64,000 nucleotides of DNA from positions 563,001 through 627,000 of the forward strand of contig NZ_OY776411.1 of the NCBI RefSeq assembly GCF_963675585.1. Direction: 5' to 3'. Source of the stretch: an uncultured Draconibacterium sp. (GTDB taxonomy: Bacteria; Bacteroidota; Bacteroidia; Bacteroidales; Prolixibacteraceae). Below the pieces are notes generated by a model. That model was not told where the DNA came from, did not search any database, and was given only the letters and a program-made list of their open reading frames with translations. The position numbers were made by a program, and so were the translations under genes. Below, piece after piece: positions 9,415 through 18,435 of the stretch (the stretch's first letter is position 1; every line of letters begins with the position of its first letter).

Positions 9415-11767
9415 TTTTTACACCCCAATTTTTGTTTGGAGTGTTTGAAGTATTTAGTTTCAATGTGCCTCCCTCTGTAAATGTTTTCCATGAAAATTCA
9501 CATGAATTCCAATCCTCGCCATTCAAGCTTGCTGACTGAATATAAATATCGTTTGTTGGATTGCCGTTTACCTCAATTACAAAGTTGTTTCCCGAATAAT
9601 AGTTGGGATGCAGTTTAATTGTTACTTTCCGGAAATGCGGCGTTACAATCTGCAAACCTGGTTCTGCATCACTTCCGCCTTTTACATCAAACAATCCCAT
9701 ACCTGCAAGTACTTCCCATGCACCAAGCTGGCCCTGATCTTCATCCTGTCCGTAGCCGTATCCGTGAATTCCTTCAGTTCCGTAAAAATCATTGCAAATT
9801 TGACGAACCCATTTTTGGCTTAACCATGGCGCATCCGAAAAGTTAAACAACCAGGAAATATGCAAACTGGGTTGATTTCCGTGGTTATAAACATTTTGCA
9901 GACCGGCAAAAGCGTCAATGGTTTTACCTCCCCCAAAACCGGTTTTTTGTGCCGTTTCGAATAAGGAATTTAGGCGCTCGTTAAATTTGTCACGTCCAAT
10001 TCTATCAACCAAACCAGTTGGATTGTGGGGTACATAAAAAGTATATTGAAAAGCGTTTCCCTCCTGAAATCCACGCCAGACTTCAAATGGATCAAAATTC
10101 TGAATAAATTCTCCCGAAGTATCGCGGGGACGAATAAAACCCGTTTCATCATCGAACAGCTTTTCCCAACCCGTTGACAGATCCATAAAAATCTTGTAAT
10201 CGCTCCATTTATTTAGTGATTTTGCCATTTGAGCGGCAGCGAAGGCGCTAAAACTGTATTCTAATGTATGCGAGGCCGAAAATTTGGAACCGTTTGCGGA
10301 AGAACCGGAGTAGTACGATTTGTTATCAGTAAGCGGAACATATCCGAGCTCGGTAAAGATTTTTGTGTCTGCTTTTCCAACTCCTTTGGGCCGGTTTTGC
10401 CAGGCCAGTTCATTTCGTCGAACGGCTTCATAAGCCACCTCAATATCAAAATTTCGAATTCCCCGGTTATAGGCAGATGCAACCACCTGCCCGGTAAAAT
10501 TTGTACCAACTCCCGAAACAAATTTAGAAGTAGCAACTCCATCGGCAAGCCAGCCACAATCTTTGAAAATATCCAGCTGACAATTAATAAACTCATTTAA
10601 ATAATCGGGATATGCAATTGCCCACAACTGAGTCAGGTTCCAAAAAGCTCCCCAAATGGCATCGGTATTGTAATGATGGTACAAAGGATCACCATTATTA
10701 TCGCACTCAATTTGTCCAATTGTTCCATCATTTTTTACGTAAGCGCCATTCACATCACTTGCTAAACCTCGTCCTAAAATGGCGTGATACAATCCTGTAT
10801 AAAATTTCGTTCTATCCTTTTGTGCTCCTCCGTCAACAGTAATCCGGGCCAGCATTTCATTCCAATAGTCCTGAGCATTTTTCTTTGCATCATCAAAACT
10901 CAAGTTTTCTGCTTCCTGTTCAAGGTTTAATCTTGCATTGGCAATACTGGTATACGAGAGTCCGAATTTTACAGTAATACTTTCGTTCGCTTCTGTTTCA
11001 AAATTAAAGAACATTCCACAACCAGGTCCCTGTGCTGCCATTTCCTCCGGCTGAATATCCTTGCCAATGAATGTTCCAAAATTCACAGGCGATTTGTCAA
11101 ATTCGGCCACAAAATACATTTTAACCATTGCTCCGGCCTGGTAGTTTTTAACATACTCAGGTAAGGTAATTACAAAACCTTCGATGGAAGATTCTGAAAC
11201 TCTGCGCACAAAAGCATCAGAAACGGCTCCACTTTCACCTTGTCGGTTGCCAATATCGAAAATCAAATTTGACTTACCTGATTTTGGGAAGGTGTAGCGA
11301 TGAACAGCAACGCGTTTTGTGGAAGTTAATTCAGCAGTAACATTGTAGTCATCCAATTTTACCTTGTAATAACCCGGCTGTGCCACTTCGTTTGAATGTG
11401 AAAAACGTGAACGGTATCCACTCTCAGGATTTTCCAGTTCTCCGGCCACTGTTTGCAACTCGCCAACAGTTGGCATTGCTGCAATCCCTCCAATCTGAAA
11501 TTCGTGGAAATTAACAAATCCTTCAATCGATTCGTGGCGTTGATCGTAGCCGGTGGCTTCCCATCCTGATGCATTTCCATAATGACCATTTGTTGAGGCA
11601 GCAGGTTTAGCCATGCCAAACGGATTGGCGGCCGGAGTATAGAAAAACCACCGCGAGTGTGCTGCTCCAATATTTGGATCCACTTCGTTAATTAACGATG
11701 CTGTTTGCGAAAATGCTGAAATGGAAATCAGCGCTACTAAAACAAGTGTTGTATAAAATACTTTCAT
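9407..11767 (-). CDS. GH92 exo-alpha-mannosidase, second copy
   Basis: The 786-residue product has a Sec signal peptide ending near ISAFSQ and then a GH92 module of usual length: [20 protein letters not shown] at the start, [46 protein letters not shown] (Glu near 568) and [12 protein letters not shown] (near 672). The active-site motifs are complete, so it should be an active exo-alpha-mannosidase of the periplasm or surface. It lacks the lipobox and the N-terminal extra domain of the GH92 at 3188-6316, and overall similarity is limited to the core, so the two probably cleave different mannosidic linkages or act at different sites. The gap to the upstream (alpha/alpha)6 gene is 21 bp. Confidence 0.93.
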   Translation of the reverse strand: MKVFYTTLVLVALISISAFSQTASLINEVDPNIGAAHSRWFFYTPAANPFGMAKPAASTNGHYGNASGWEATGYDQRHESIEGFVNFHEFQIGGIAAMPTVGELQTVAGELENPESGYRSRFSHSNEVAQPGYYKVKLDDYNVTAELTSTKRVAVHRYTFPKSGKSNLIFDIGNRQGESGAVSDAFVRRVSESSIEGFVITLPEYVKNYQAGAMVKMYFVAEFDKSPVNFGTFIGKDIQPEEMAAQGPGCGMFFNFETEANESITVKFGLSYTSIANARLNLEQEAENLSFDDAKKNAQDYWNEMLARITVDGGAQKDRTKFYTGLYHAILGRGLASDVNGAYVKNDGTIGQIECDNNGDPLYHHYNTDAIWGAFWNLTQLWAIAYPDYLNEFINCQLDIFKDCGWLADGVATSKFVSGVGTNFTGQVVASAYNRGIRNFDIEVAYEAVRRNELAWQNRPKGVGKADTKIFTELGYVPLTDNKSYYSGSSANGSKFSASHTLEYSFSAFAAAQMAKSLNKWSDYKIFMDLSTGWEKLFDDETGFIRPRDTSGEFIQNFDPFEVWRGFQEGNAFQYTFYVPHNPTGLVDRIGRDKFNERLNSLFETAQKTGFGGGKTIDAFAGLQNVYNHGNQPSLHISWLFNFSDAPWLSQKWVRQICNDFYGTEGIHGYGYGQDEDQGQLGAWEVLAGMGLFDVKGGSDAEPGLQIVTPHFRKVTIKLHPNYYSGNNFVIEVNGNPTNDIYIQSASLNGEDWNSCEFSWKTFTEGGTLKLNTSNTPNKNWGVKND

Positions 11768-11788
11768 AAATAATTCATTAATGCTTCG

Positions 11789-13072
11789 TTACTCCAACTC
11801 TTCAAACAATACTATTGCTTTGTATAAAACTCCGGCCGAACCTCTGAACGTTCCGGAACCTTCAGGTTTATTTTCAACGGTGTACCATTCATAAAAACCA
11901 TCGTTCTCTTTTACTCGTTTTACCATGGCTTGCATTTGCTGATAAGCCTCTTCTTCAAATCCATTTATTATTAATTGCTGAATCATTCGGCCGCCAAACC
12001 AAGTCCAGTCACCTCCGTTTTGATAACCGTACGGATACATTCCTTTGTTTTCAAACGAACCTTCAGGATAAGGCGGATACATGGTCAGACCAATTGAACC
12101 GGCTCCGGATTCTTTTACATTTTCAATCATTTTATTGAGCGAAATTTTTATCTGCTCCTTTGAAAGCAGCCCAGCTTCAATGGCAATTGCAGTACCTCCG
12201 TGGTAATAAATTTCGTTCTCATTAAAGTCGGCAGGGAATGGCGAGCCATCTATATAAACATGAGGAATAAATTTCTGATTTGTTTCATCCCACAAATATT
12301 TCATGGTGTTAGCAGCAATATTTTTGTAAACCGGTTGCCATTTGTTTTTGCTTGAAGGAATCATATCCATCATATTTTCGAGGGCAATCAGCAACATTGC
12401 ATTATCGTAAATATCGATACAGTATTTGGTACTATCGGTAATAAAAACTCCCCAGGGATGACAATGTTGAACATCTCCCCAATCGGCAGTTGTAGCTCCC
12501 CAAATTAATCCATATTCTTCACTCCAACGCTGATTTAAAAGAAAATCCATCGACCATTCCAAACGTTCGGCAACCGTTTTATCGCCTACTTTTTCATTCA
12601 GGAAGCCGGTATCACCGGTTTTGTTTACGTACTTGTAAACTGCCTGAACCAGCGAAGTTTCATGATCGGTTTCAACCGTATTTTTGTGCCCGGCATAATT
12701 TGGTTCCAGGTCGGTAAAAATATAATCGTATCCGCCTTCAGTCTCTTTTGCTTTGCTTTTGTGAATAAAACCATCTACAATATTTCCATCCTCACCTTGT
12801 AACCTGAAAAACACCAGCAGGTTTTCTTTTAACTTTTCGGCGGGAAAAACCTCTGCCGAGAGTTCAATAAATGTGTTGTAATCGCGAATCCAGACTTCGC
12901 CATAACCATCGCCGGCATTAAATCCTGTTTTTACAACTTCAAGTGCTTTGTTTTTTGTAAAAGCAAAATATTCATTCGACTTTATTTGTTGCTTTAAGGT
13001 GGGCGTTTTGGTACCATTTGTACTACAACTTATTACGCCAATCACACAGAAAAAGAGTATTAATGATTTCAT
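11789..13072 (-). CDS. (alpha/alpha)6-barrel glycosidase-like lipoprotein, copy A
   Basis: This 427-residue lipoprotein (VIGVISC lipobox) has the same motif series as the product at 6313-7608: YGEVWIRDYNTFIEL, KNTVETDHETSLVQAVYKY, GLIWGATTADWGDVQ, CIDIYDNAMLLIALENM, YHGGTAIAIEAG and YQNGGDWTWFGGRMIQQLI. The fold is inferred to be an (alpha/alpha)6 barrel of the glucoamylase/GH63/GH125 type; the CAZy family is not certain. It follows the MFS transporter gene after 13 bp and precedes GH92. Its presence twice in one operon, each time next to GH92, argues that the two enzyme types work together on one glycan, for example by removing a cap before the mannoses. Confidence 0.75.
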   Translation of the reverse strand: MKSLILFFCVIGVISCSTNGTKTPTLKQQIKSNEYFAFTKNKALEVVKTGFNAGDGYGEVWIRDYNTFIELSAEVFPAEKLKENLLVFFRLQGEDGNIVDGFIHKSKAKETEGGYDYIFTDLEPNYAGHKNTVETDHETSLVQAVYKYVNKTGDTGFLNEKVGDKTVAERLEWSMDFLLNQRWSEEYGLIWGATTADWGDVQHCHPWGVFITDSTKYCIDIYDNAMLLIALENMMDMIPSSKNKWQPVYKNIAANTMKYLWDETNQKFIPHVYIDGSPFPADFNENEIYYHGGTAIAIEAGLLSKEQIKISLNKMIENVKESGAGSIGLTMYPPYPEGSFENKGMYPYGYQNGGDWTWFGGRMIQQLIINGFEEEAYQQMQAMVKRVKENDGFYEWYTVENKPEGSGTFRGSAGVLYKAIVLFEELE

Positions 13073-13085
13073 ATTTTTCAGTTTT

Positions 13086-14243
13086 TTATTCCGATTTTTT
13101 TAAAGTATAGAGCGATAAACCCACCAAATAAACGGAGCAGGCCAACAACACGAACATTCCTGCTGTAACATTCATTAAATCGGTAACTTTTCCAACAACC
13201 GGGGGAATAAATGCTCCACCGGCCACCGCCATTATCATCAAACCTGAAATTTCGTTGGCGCGGCTTGCGTATTTTTCAACCGTTAATGAAAAAATAAGCG
13301 GGAATACATTTGAAGCTCCCAAACCTATGGTAAACATTAACATCAGTGCAATTACATTGCTAGGTGAAAAAATAAAAGCCAAAATTGCAAGCAAGGTTGC
13401 CAGGCTCGAGCCAAGAAGAAATTTCTTTGCCGAAATGCGTGTCAATAAAAGGGCACCTAAAAATGCACCTAACATTTTTCCAAAAAAATACAGGCTGCGA
13501 CCTTGTTTGGCAGGTTCCACATCCATTCCAAGTTTATCCATCAGAAACTGCCCCGATGCAGCATTAATTCCAACATCAATTCCAACCACCAAAAAAATTC
13601 CCAACACCATTAAAGCAATGTAGCCAACACCCAAAAGTTTTAAACACGAATGGATAGTGGCTCTTTCCTTGTTTGCTTTTGTTTCCTGAATTTTGGAGAA
13701 ATGCAACCAAACAACCGATATAATAGAAATTCCACCAAATACCAGGAATACAATCTTCCAATCGCCAAAACGGACAGCAAAAAAAGTAGCCAGGTAAGGT
13801 GCAATCATCGATCCGATGGCTTTTACAAACTGCGAAAAACTCAAAAAGCTGGAAGCCTGTTTAGAAGGCACAACATCTATTAATAAAGGATTTGCAGAAA
13901 CCTGAATAATTGTATTCCCGATTCCCAGTAAAGCAAAACCTGCCAGTAAAACCGGGAAAGAATAGACAAAAAACGGAACAACCAGTCCAAGGGCAGTCAG
14001 CAACATTCCAATGTTTAGCATGTTTCGTTTTCCAATGCGGTCTTGCAAAATCCCAACCGGCACCGACAACACAAAAAACCAGGCAAAAACCGCCATCGGA
14101 ATAAATTGAGCCAAAGTATTATTCAATTGAAAATCGGCTTTGGCATTGTCAACGCCAATTCCCACCAAATCGCAGAAACTCATTACAAAAAAAGAAAGCA
14201 AAACCGGGGTTACATAAGTAATTGATAGTTTTTTGGTATTCAT
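13086..14243 (-). CDS. MFS sugar transporter (FucP/GluP-like)
   Basis: The 385-residue protein has about twelve hydrophobic helices and MFS motif A-like GILQDRIGKRNMLNIG between helices 2 and 3. LGIGNTIIQVSANPLL resembles the FucP / glucose-galactose transporter group, which are inner-membrane proton-sugar symporters. In the operon it sits between the ROK kinase and the glycosidases, so it should import the free mannose or small mannoside released in the periplasm. The start is taken at the ATG at 14243; a GTG eight codons upstream is in frame but gives a polar extension. No SusC or SusD gene accompanies it, so outer-membrane uptake must use a porin or a system elsewhere. Confidence 0.87.
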   Translation of the reverse strand: MNTKKLSITYVTPVLLSFFVMSFCDLVGIGVDNAKADFQLNNTLAQFIPMAVFAWFFVLSVPVGILQDRIGKRNMLNIGMLLTALGLVVPFFVYSFPVLLAGFALLGIGNTIIQVSANPLLIDVVPSKQASSFLSFSQFVKAIGSMIAPYLATFFAVRFGDWKIVFLVFGGISIISVVWLHFSKIQETKANKERATIHSCLKLLGVGYIALMVLGIFLVVGIDVGINAASGQFLMDKLGMDVEPAKQGRSLYFFGKMLGAFLGALLLTRISAKKFLLGSSLATLLAILAFIFSPSNVIALMLMFTIGLGASNVFPLIFSLTVEKYASRANEISGLMIMAVAGGAFIPPVVGKVTDLMNVTAGMFVLLACSVYLVGLSLYTLKKSE

Positions 14244-14302
14244 TGTTATTGGTTTAAGTTCTGACACAGTGGTTAAATGAAAATGAGCATTCTTCTCTTG
14301 AA

Positions 14303-15232
14303 TTAGTACATTCCACTTACCAGTTTTGAATAAAAATTATCGTTGCAAAGCCTGGCACTGCCAATCAGGGCTGCATCTTCGTTTAACTTTGATGCAAATA
14401 CTTTTATTTGAATATTTTGAGTCAAAAATTGATTCTCCATATCAGGAAGAAAAAGTGCAAGGCTTTTCGAAATGTTGCCACCAAGAATCAGGCATTCGGC
14501 GCCAAACTTTTGAATCCATGGCACAAGGAAACTCCCCAGATTTTTTCCAAACTCGTGAAATAATTTTTGAGAAACAGAATCCTTTTCAAAATTGTGAAGC
14601 AATTCTTTTACTCCCGAAATTTCGTTCCCCGTTAATCGTTTGTATTCATTCAAAAACCAGCGGGTTGAAAAATATTCGTCGGCAATTCCATTTTTAAATG
14701 GAATGTGGTACAAGAAGCCGTCGTCGGGAACTCCGTATTTTGCGGCAACCGGTACACTGTTTTCTAAAAAGGTTGAGCCAAAACCGGTCCCGAGCGTGAG
14801 TACCAAAATCCGCTTATAGTCTGCTACCGCTTCCTGATTGGCCTCCCCAACGGCAAAACTTGCCGCATCATTTAAAAATCGAAGCGGAAAATTTTCCGGA
14901 AAATCGAGCCTTTTTAAAAGTTCGGACTTTACATTTATACCGTGCAGATTATGAAATTTACCTACGTTTTGGTCAAACAAGGCTATTCCGTCTTTATAAT
15001 TAAAAGGGCCCGGCATTGCAAAGCCGATTCCGATCAAATCGTACAAATTAATTTCTGCCAATGCCTCGTTAATGGCGTAAACCCAGCTACCCAGAATAGA
15101 TTCTTTTGTTCCGTTGCCATCAACGCAAACGCGTTTTTGAGTTCCCTCTAACAAGCGGTTCGTGTTTAAATCGAAAAGTTGGCAGGTAATGTGGCTTCCG
15201 CCAATATCAACTCCCAGCGCAAGTTTTTTCAT
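14303..15232 (-). CDS. ROK-family sugar kinase lacking the usual zinc motif
   Basis: The 309-residue protein has the ROK/actin-fold motifs: LALGVDIGGSHITCQLFD (phosphate 1), GIGFAMPGP, LRFLNDAASFAVGEA (catalytic Asp), LVLTLGTGFGSTF (phosphate 2) and LILGGNISKS. It should phosphorylate a hexose with ATP; in this operon mannose is the obvious substrate, feeding the isomerase-like protein. Most ROK proteins have a CxCGxxGC zinc motif after an E-x-GH segment; here that part reads LYHIPFKNGIADEYFSTRWF with no cysteines, so it is a zinc-free variant, seen in some ROK kinases. Its start is 1 bp from the stop of gntR, indicating co-expression with the regulator. Confidence 0.85.
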   Translation of the reverse strand: MKKLALGVDIGGSHITCQLFDLNTNRLLEGTQKRVCVDGNGTKESILGSWVYAINEALAEINLYDLIGIGFAMPGPFNYKDGIALFDQNVGKFHNLHGINVKSELLKRLDFPENFPLRFLNDAASFAVGEANQEAVADYKRILVLTLGTGFGSTFLENSVPVAAKYGVPDDGFLYHIPFKNGIADEYFSTRWFLNEYKRLTGNEISGVKELLHNFEKDSVSQKLFHEFGKNLGSFLVPWIQKFGAECLILGGNISKSLALFLPDMENQFLTQNIQIKVFASKLNEDAALIGSARLCNDNFYSKLVSGMY

Positions 15233-15233
15233 G

Positions 15234-15962
15234 CTATCTTCTTATTTCGATTGAGTATGTAAATTTTTCGGCAATGTAAAAGCCAATGTTGTATTCCACG
15301 GGACGGTTTCCGGGATCGCTTACAAAACGTTCGCGAATTAACACCGGCTCGCCCTGGTTTATTCGCAGGCGGTCGGCCGTAATTTTTGAAGCAATTCGGG
15401 CTTTAATTTTTTCGCTCGATATACTCACCGGCGTGCTGTATTTTGTTTCGAGAAGTTCGTATAAGGGTTGCGAAAAATCTTCGTTTTCAAGTACTCCCAT
15501 TCTTGGGTGAAGGTAACTTTCAAAATACACAAAAGGCCCGTTCTCATCTCCACGAAGCCGTGTTACACGAAGTACTTTTGAACTTACAGGAATATTAAAA
15601 AATCCGGCAATTTTCTCATTTACCTCAACAAATTCCGATTGAACCAGAAAGTTTGTAAAAAGAATTCCCTTCTCATTCATTTCCTGGGTAAATGAATGCC
15701 AACTGTTTAACTGAGTTGTAAGTGTATTTTCGGCCACTTTTGTACCATACCCTTTTTTGCGAACAATTAATCCTTCATGTTCCAGTTTATTTGTTGCCTG
15801 ACGAATCGTATTCCGGCTAACACCCAGCTTTTTGGCCATTTCAACTTCAGGCGGCAGAAACTCTCCTTTTTGGTATTGCGGCAACTCAATCATGGCACGA
15901 ATCAACTCTTCAACCTGATAATGCAGTGGTAACTTGCTGGAATGATCAATTGTAAAATTCAT
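15234..15962 (-). CDS. GntR-family regulator, HutC/UTRA type
   Basis: The 242-residue protein has an N-terminal winged helix (PLHYQVEELIRAMI, EVEMAKKLGVSRNTIRQATNKLEHEGLIVRKKG in consecutive pieces) and from about residue 90 a UTRA effector domain ending PVEYNIGFYIAEKFTYSIEI. Such regulators usually repress and are released by a sugar phosphate. It is the first gene of the mannoside operon, so it likely controls itself and the downstream genes, with a mannose-derived metabolite as inducer (inference). A 16-bp perfect palindrome 59 bp upstream is the best operator candidate. Confidence 0.92.
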   Translation of the reverse strand: MNFTIDHSSKLPLHYQVEELIRAMIELPQYQKGEFLPPEVEMAKKLGVSRNTIRQATNKLEHEGLIVRKKGYGTKVAENTLTTQLNSWHSFTQEMNEKGILFTNFLVQSEFVEVNEKIAGFFNIPVSSKVLRVTRLRGDENGPFVYFESYLHPRMGVLENEDFSQPLYELLETKYSTPVSISSEKIKARIASKITADRLRINQGEPVLIRERFVSDPGNRPVEYNIGFYIAEKFTYSIEIRR

Positions 15963-16020
15963 GTAATTAGTACTTTATAATCAGAGAATAGATTCAATTT
16001 CTATTTTGTTCATATGTTCA

Positions 16021-16036
16021 TACATTTGCAAATGTA
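16021..16036 (-). promoter_or_regulatory. Perfect 16-bp palindrome overlapping a TAnnTTTG promoter element: candidate GntR operator
   Basis: TACATTTGCAAATGTA is its own reverse complement, so it contains TACATTTG, a -7 consensus, on both strands. On the minus strand it would start transcription near 16022, 60 bp before gntR. A TTTG lies 22 nt farther upstream, slightly long for a -33 element. The adjacent direct repeat GTTCATA-TGTTCATA (16008-16022) and an 11-bp interrupted palindrome CACAAATTGTG (16057-16067) may add to the control region. A bound repressor would block RNA polymerase. Confidence 0.55.
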
Positions 16037-16073
16037 GAAAAAAAATTTACTTCTCACACAAATTGTGCAACAC

Positions 16074-17003
16074 TTATTTTTTACGATAGAAAGGTAAATT
16101 AGGATCTGTTTCGCCTCGCGGACCTTTTCCTGATTCGCCAACTGAGATGGAATATACCAAACCTGCACTAATCTGAAGCGTTAGCGATGAACGGTTGTTG
16201 TAACGCAGCATGTCCTTATCGTCCACTTTTTCGTAGGTGAAATTTGGAACACCGTTTATTATTCCTGAATTAATTACCGTGGCAGTTCCATCCACCTGAA
16301 ACGACCAGCGCTCGTTAATCGAATAATCAAAACCAACTCCTCCTCCCAAATGAAAGGCCGGCCATTTTTCCTGATCAGTATTTGAAGTTCCACGGGCATA
16401 CAAAATTGTATTTGGTAATTCAACAGCATAATCAATCATTGCATTCGTATTTGGATCAAAACCAGGCAATTCCAATTGATTAACATATTCTTCAACTGGG
16501 AATTCACGGTACTGGAAATCGGTACCTACAAAAGCCACCACCCCGGTAAGTTTTACAAATGGTTTTAAAGGCGAAGTTTTAAAGAAAAAGTATTTCCAGT
16601 TTACGGCTACATTAAAAAGTGTTGTATTAAACGCCACGGGAGCATCGTAATAACTGTCCTGAAACTGATTAAAATACGGGGTTAAATAGTAATTGTAAAA
16701 AGGTGGTGTATTGTTGTAGCCTTTTAGTTTTGAATATTCCAACTCGATTCCAAAATGCGACATCGGCGACACCTGAAACAGGATTTCTCCTTCGACTCCT
16801 ATGGTTGGTTGCGGAACAAACTTTTGGGTATTAATGGCAGGAGTGGCAGCTAATGCGTCGGGGTGCGGCACGTCTGATGTACCAAGTTCGTTTACAAACA
16901 CATTTGAGTTAACACCAAGGCGGAAACCAATAAGCTGGCTTTTTGCTGAGCCAACGGCAACAAAAATCAAAAACAAAAGCAATGGAATCTTCCTGAGCGT
17001 CAT
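16074..17003 (-). CDS. Outer-membrane beta-barrel protein
   Basis: The 309-residue protein has a Sec signal (LLLFLIFVAVGSAKSQ) and then alternating hydrophobic strands typical of a small outer-membrane barrel: IGFRLGVNSNVF, TIGVEGEILFQVSPMSHFGI, FNVAVNWKYFFF, HLGGGVGFDYSINERWSF and LTLQISAGLVYSI. It looks like the OmpA-like/PorT-like barrels common in Bacteroidota. The C-terminus is polar, not the aromatic residue of proteobacterial porins. It follows the U32 gene after 67 bp on the same strand. It might be the porin serving the mannoside operon next door, but this is only a positional guess; the gene lies upstream of gntR and its promoter. Confidence 0.7.
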   Translation of the reverse strand: MTLRKIPLLLFLIFVAVGSAKSQLIGFRLGVNSNVFVNELGTSDVPHPDALAATPAINTQKFVPQPTIGVEGEILFQVSPMSHFGIELEYSKLKGYNNTPPFYNYYLTPYFNQFQDSYYDAPVAFNTTLFNVAVNWKYFFFKTSPLKPFVKLTGVVAFVGTDFQYREFPVEEYVNQLELPGFDPNTNAMIDYAVELPNTILYARGTSNTDQEKWPAFHLGGGVGFDYSINERWSFQVDGTATVINSGIINGVPNFTYEKVDDKDMLRYNNRSSLTLQISAGLVYSISVGESGKGPRGETDPNLPFYRKK

Positions 17004-17070
17004 ACAAAATTAGATAACAAGCAGAAAGTTAAGTTGTTTTTGCCAAAAACAAAAGAACAATTCAGATTAA

Positions 17071-18330
17071 CTAACGTCTCTCTTTTACATCTTTTGCATC
17101 AACCATTTTATAGAGTTTATCCGCACGACGAATAACTGCATCAATAGGAACCGAAATGCGCTGCCCTTTAAAACCTTCTTCCACAGGATTTAGCTCAAAA
17201 CGAATTTCCTCAACTTTGGTTTCTACAACTCCGGATGTTGGCCCCGTAATAATTATTTCATCGCCAACTTTTAGGTTTCCGGTTTCCAATTTGAATTCAG
17301 AAACACCAATTTTTTTGAAGTAGTTGGTACACTTTCCAACATAAAGTTTACGTTTAGTGGCAAGCGATCCGTAGTTTTTACTCCACTCGCCCAAATGCTG
17401 GCCCAAATAATAGCCATCCCAGTAGCCACGATTAAAAACTGCGGAAAGTCTTTCATTCCAGTTTTCAATCTTTTCATCAGTAAACGTACCATCAAAATAA
17501 GCGTCAACAGCCTCGCGGTAACATTGCGAAGTTGTTTTTACATATTCGGCTGAACGGGCACGCCCTTCAATTTTTAACACCGAAACACCTGCATCCAGCA
17601 CTTTATTCAGAAAATGAATGGTTTTCAAGTCTTTAGGCGACATGATGTATTCGTTGTCTATTTCCAGCTCGGCACCGGTTTCTTTATCAGTAACAGTGTA
17701 GGCACGTCGGCAGGTTTGCAAGCAGGCACCACGGTTTGCCGATGAATTCATTTCGTGTAAACTGAGGTAACATTTTCCGCTGGTGGCCATACAAAGCGCG
17801 CCATGCGAAAACATTTCAATTTTCATTAACTCTCCTTTGGGCCCCTTAATCTGTTCTCTTTTTATCTGGTCGCTGATTTCCCAAACCCGGCCTAAATTCA
17901 TTTCGCGGGCCAAAACAACTACGTCGGCAAAATTGGAATAAAATTTAACCGCTTCGGTGTTGGTAATATTTACCTGGGTTGAAATATGCACCTCCAGATC
18001 AATCGACCGCGCATACTGAATAACAGAAACATCGGCAGCAATAACTGCAGAAACACCTGCTTGTTTTGCTGCATCAATTACTCCGTGCATTTGTTCCATC
18101 TCACCGTCAAAAATTTCAACATTTAAGGTGAGGTAAGTTTTTACATTGTGCTTTGATGCAATTTCAACAATTTTACGAAGGTCGTCGAGTGTAAAGTTAT
18201 TGGCCGACCGCGAACGCATATTTAAATGTTCCACACCAAAATACACAGAGTTTGCTCCTCCCTGAATAGCTGCCATTAAAGATTCGTACGAACCTACCGG
18301 CGCCATAATTTCCACATCTCTTCTTTCCAT
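17071..18330 (-). CDS. U32-family protein, TrhP/YegQ-like (tRNA hydroxylation)
   Basis: The 419-residue protein has the U32 start EIMAPVGSYESLMAAIQGGAN and AVYFG-like NSVYFGVEHLNMR, the VHISTQVNITN strand, and four cysteines at 180, 187, 203 and 207 (HGALCMATSGKC, GACLQTC), which in this family bind an iron-sulfur cluster. The family was once listed as peptidases, but characterised members act on RNA or ubiquinone: TrhP makes 5-hydroxyuridine in tRNA, RlhA hydroxylates 23S rRNA. Length and a C-terminal beta-barrel-like end (VGDEIIITGPTSG) fit TrhP. No operon partner supports a more precise role. The family is certain; the exact substrate is inferred. Confidence 0.85.
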   Translation of the reverse strand: MERRDVEIMAPVGSYESLMAAIQGGANSVYFGVEHLNMRSRSANNFTLDDLRKIVEIASKHNVKTYLTLNVEIFDGEMEQMHGVIDAAKQAGVSAVIAADVSVIQYARSIDLEVHISTQVNITNTEAVKFYSNFADVVVLAREMNLGRVWEISDQIKREQIKGPKGELMKIEMFSHGALCMATSGKCYLSLHEMNSSANRGACLQTCRRAYTVTDKETGAELEIDNEYIMSPKDLKTIHFLNKVLDAGVSVLKIEGRARSAEYVKTTSQCYREAVDAYFDGTFTDEKIENWNERLSAVFNRGYWDGYYLGQHLGEWSKNYGSLATKRKLYVGKCTNYFKKIGVSEFKLETGNLKVGDEIIITGPTSGVVETKVEEIRFELNPVEEGFKGQRISVPIDAVIRRADKLYKMVDAKDVKERR

Positions 18331-18388
18331 CGTTTTTAAATTTTGCGTGGCAAAGTTAAGATAATTTGGGAATTAAAGGTGAGGAGAA

Positions 18389-18428
18389 AAATAGTGATAC
18401 GCTCACCTGGAGGGAGTGTATCACTATT
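18389..18428 (-). terminator. Terminator of the RND/ABC operon
   Basis: A stem of 15 pairs, AATAGTGATACGCTC (18390-18404) with GAGTGTATCACTATT (18414-18428) and one G-T pair, is followed on the minus strand by TTTTTC. It lies 8 nt past the stop of the last ABC permease and separates the operon from the U32 gene. Confidence 0.85.
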
Positions 18429-18435
18429 AAATATT

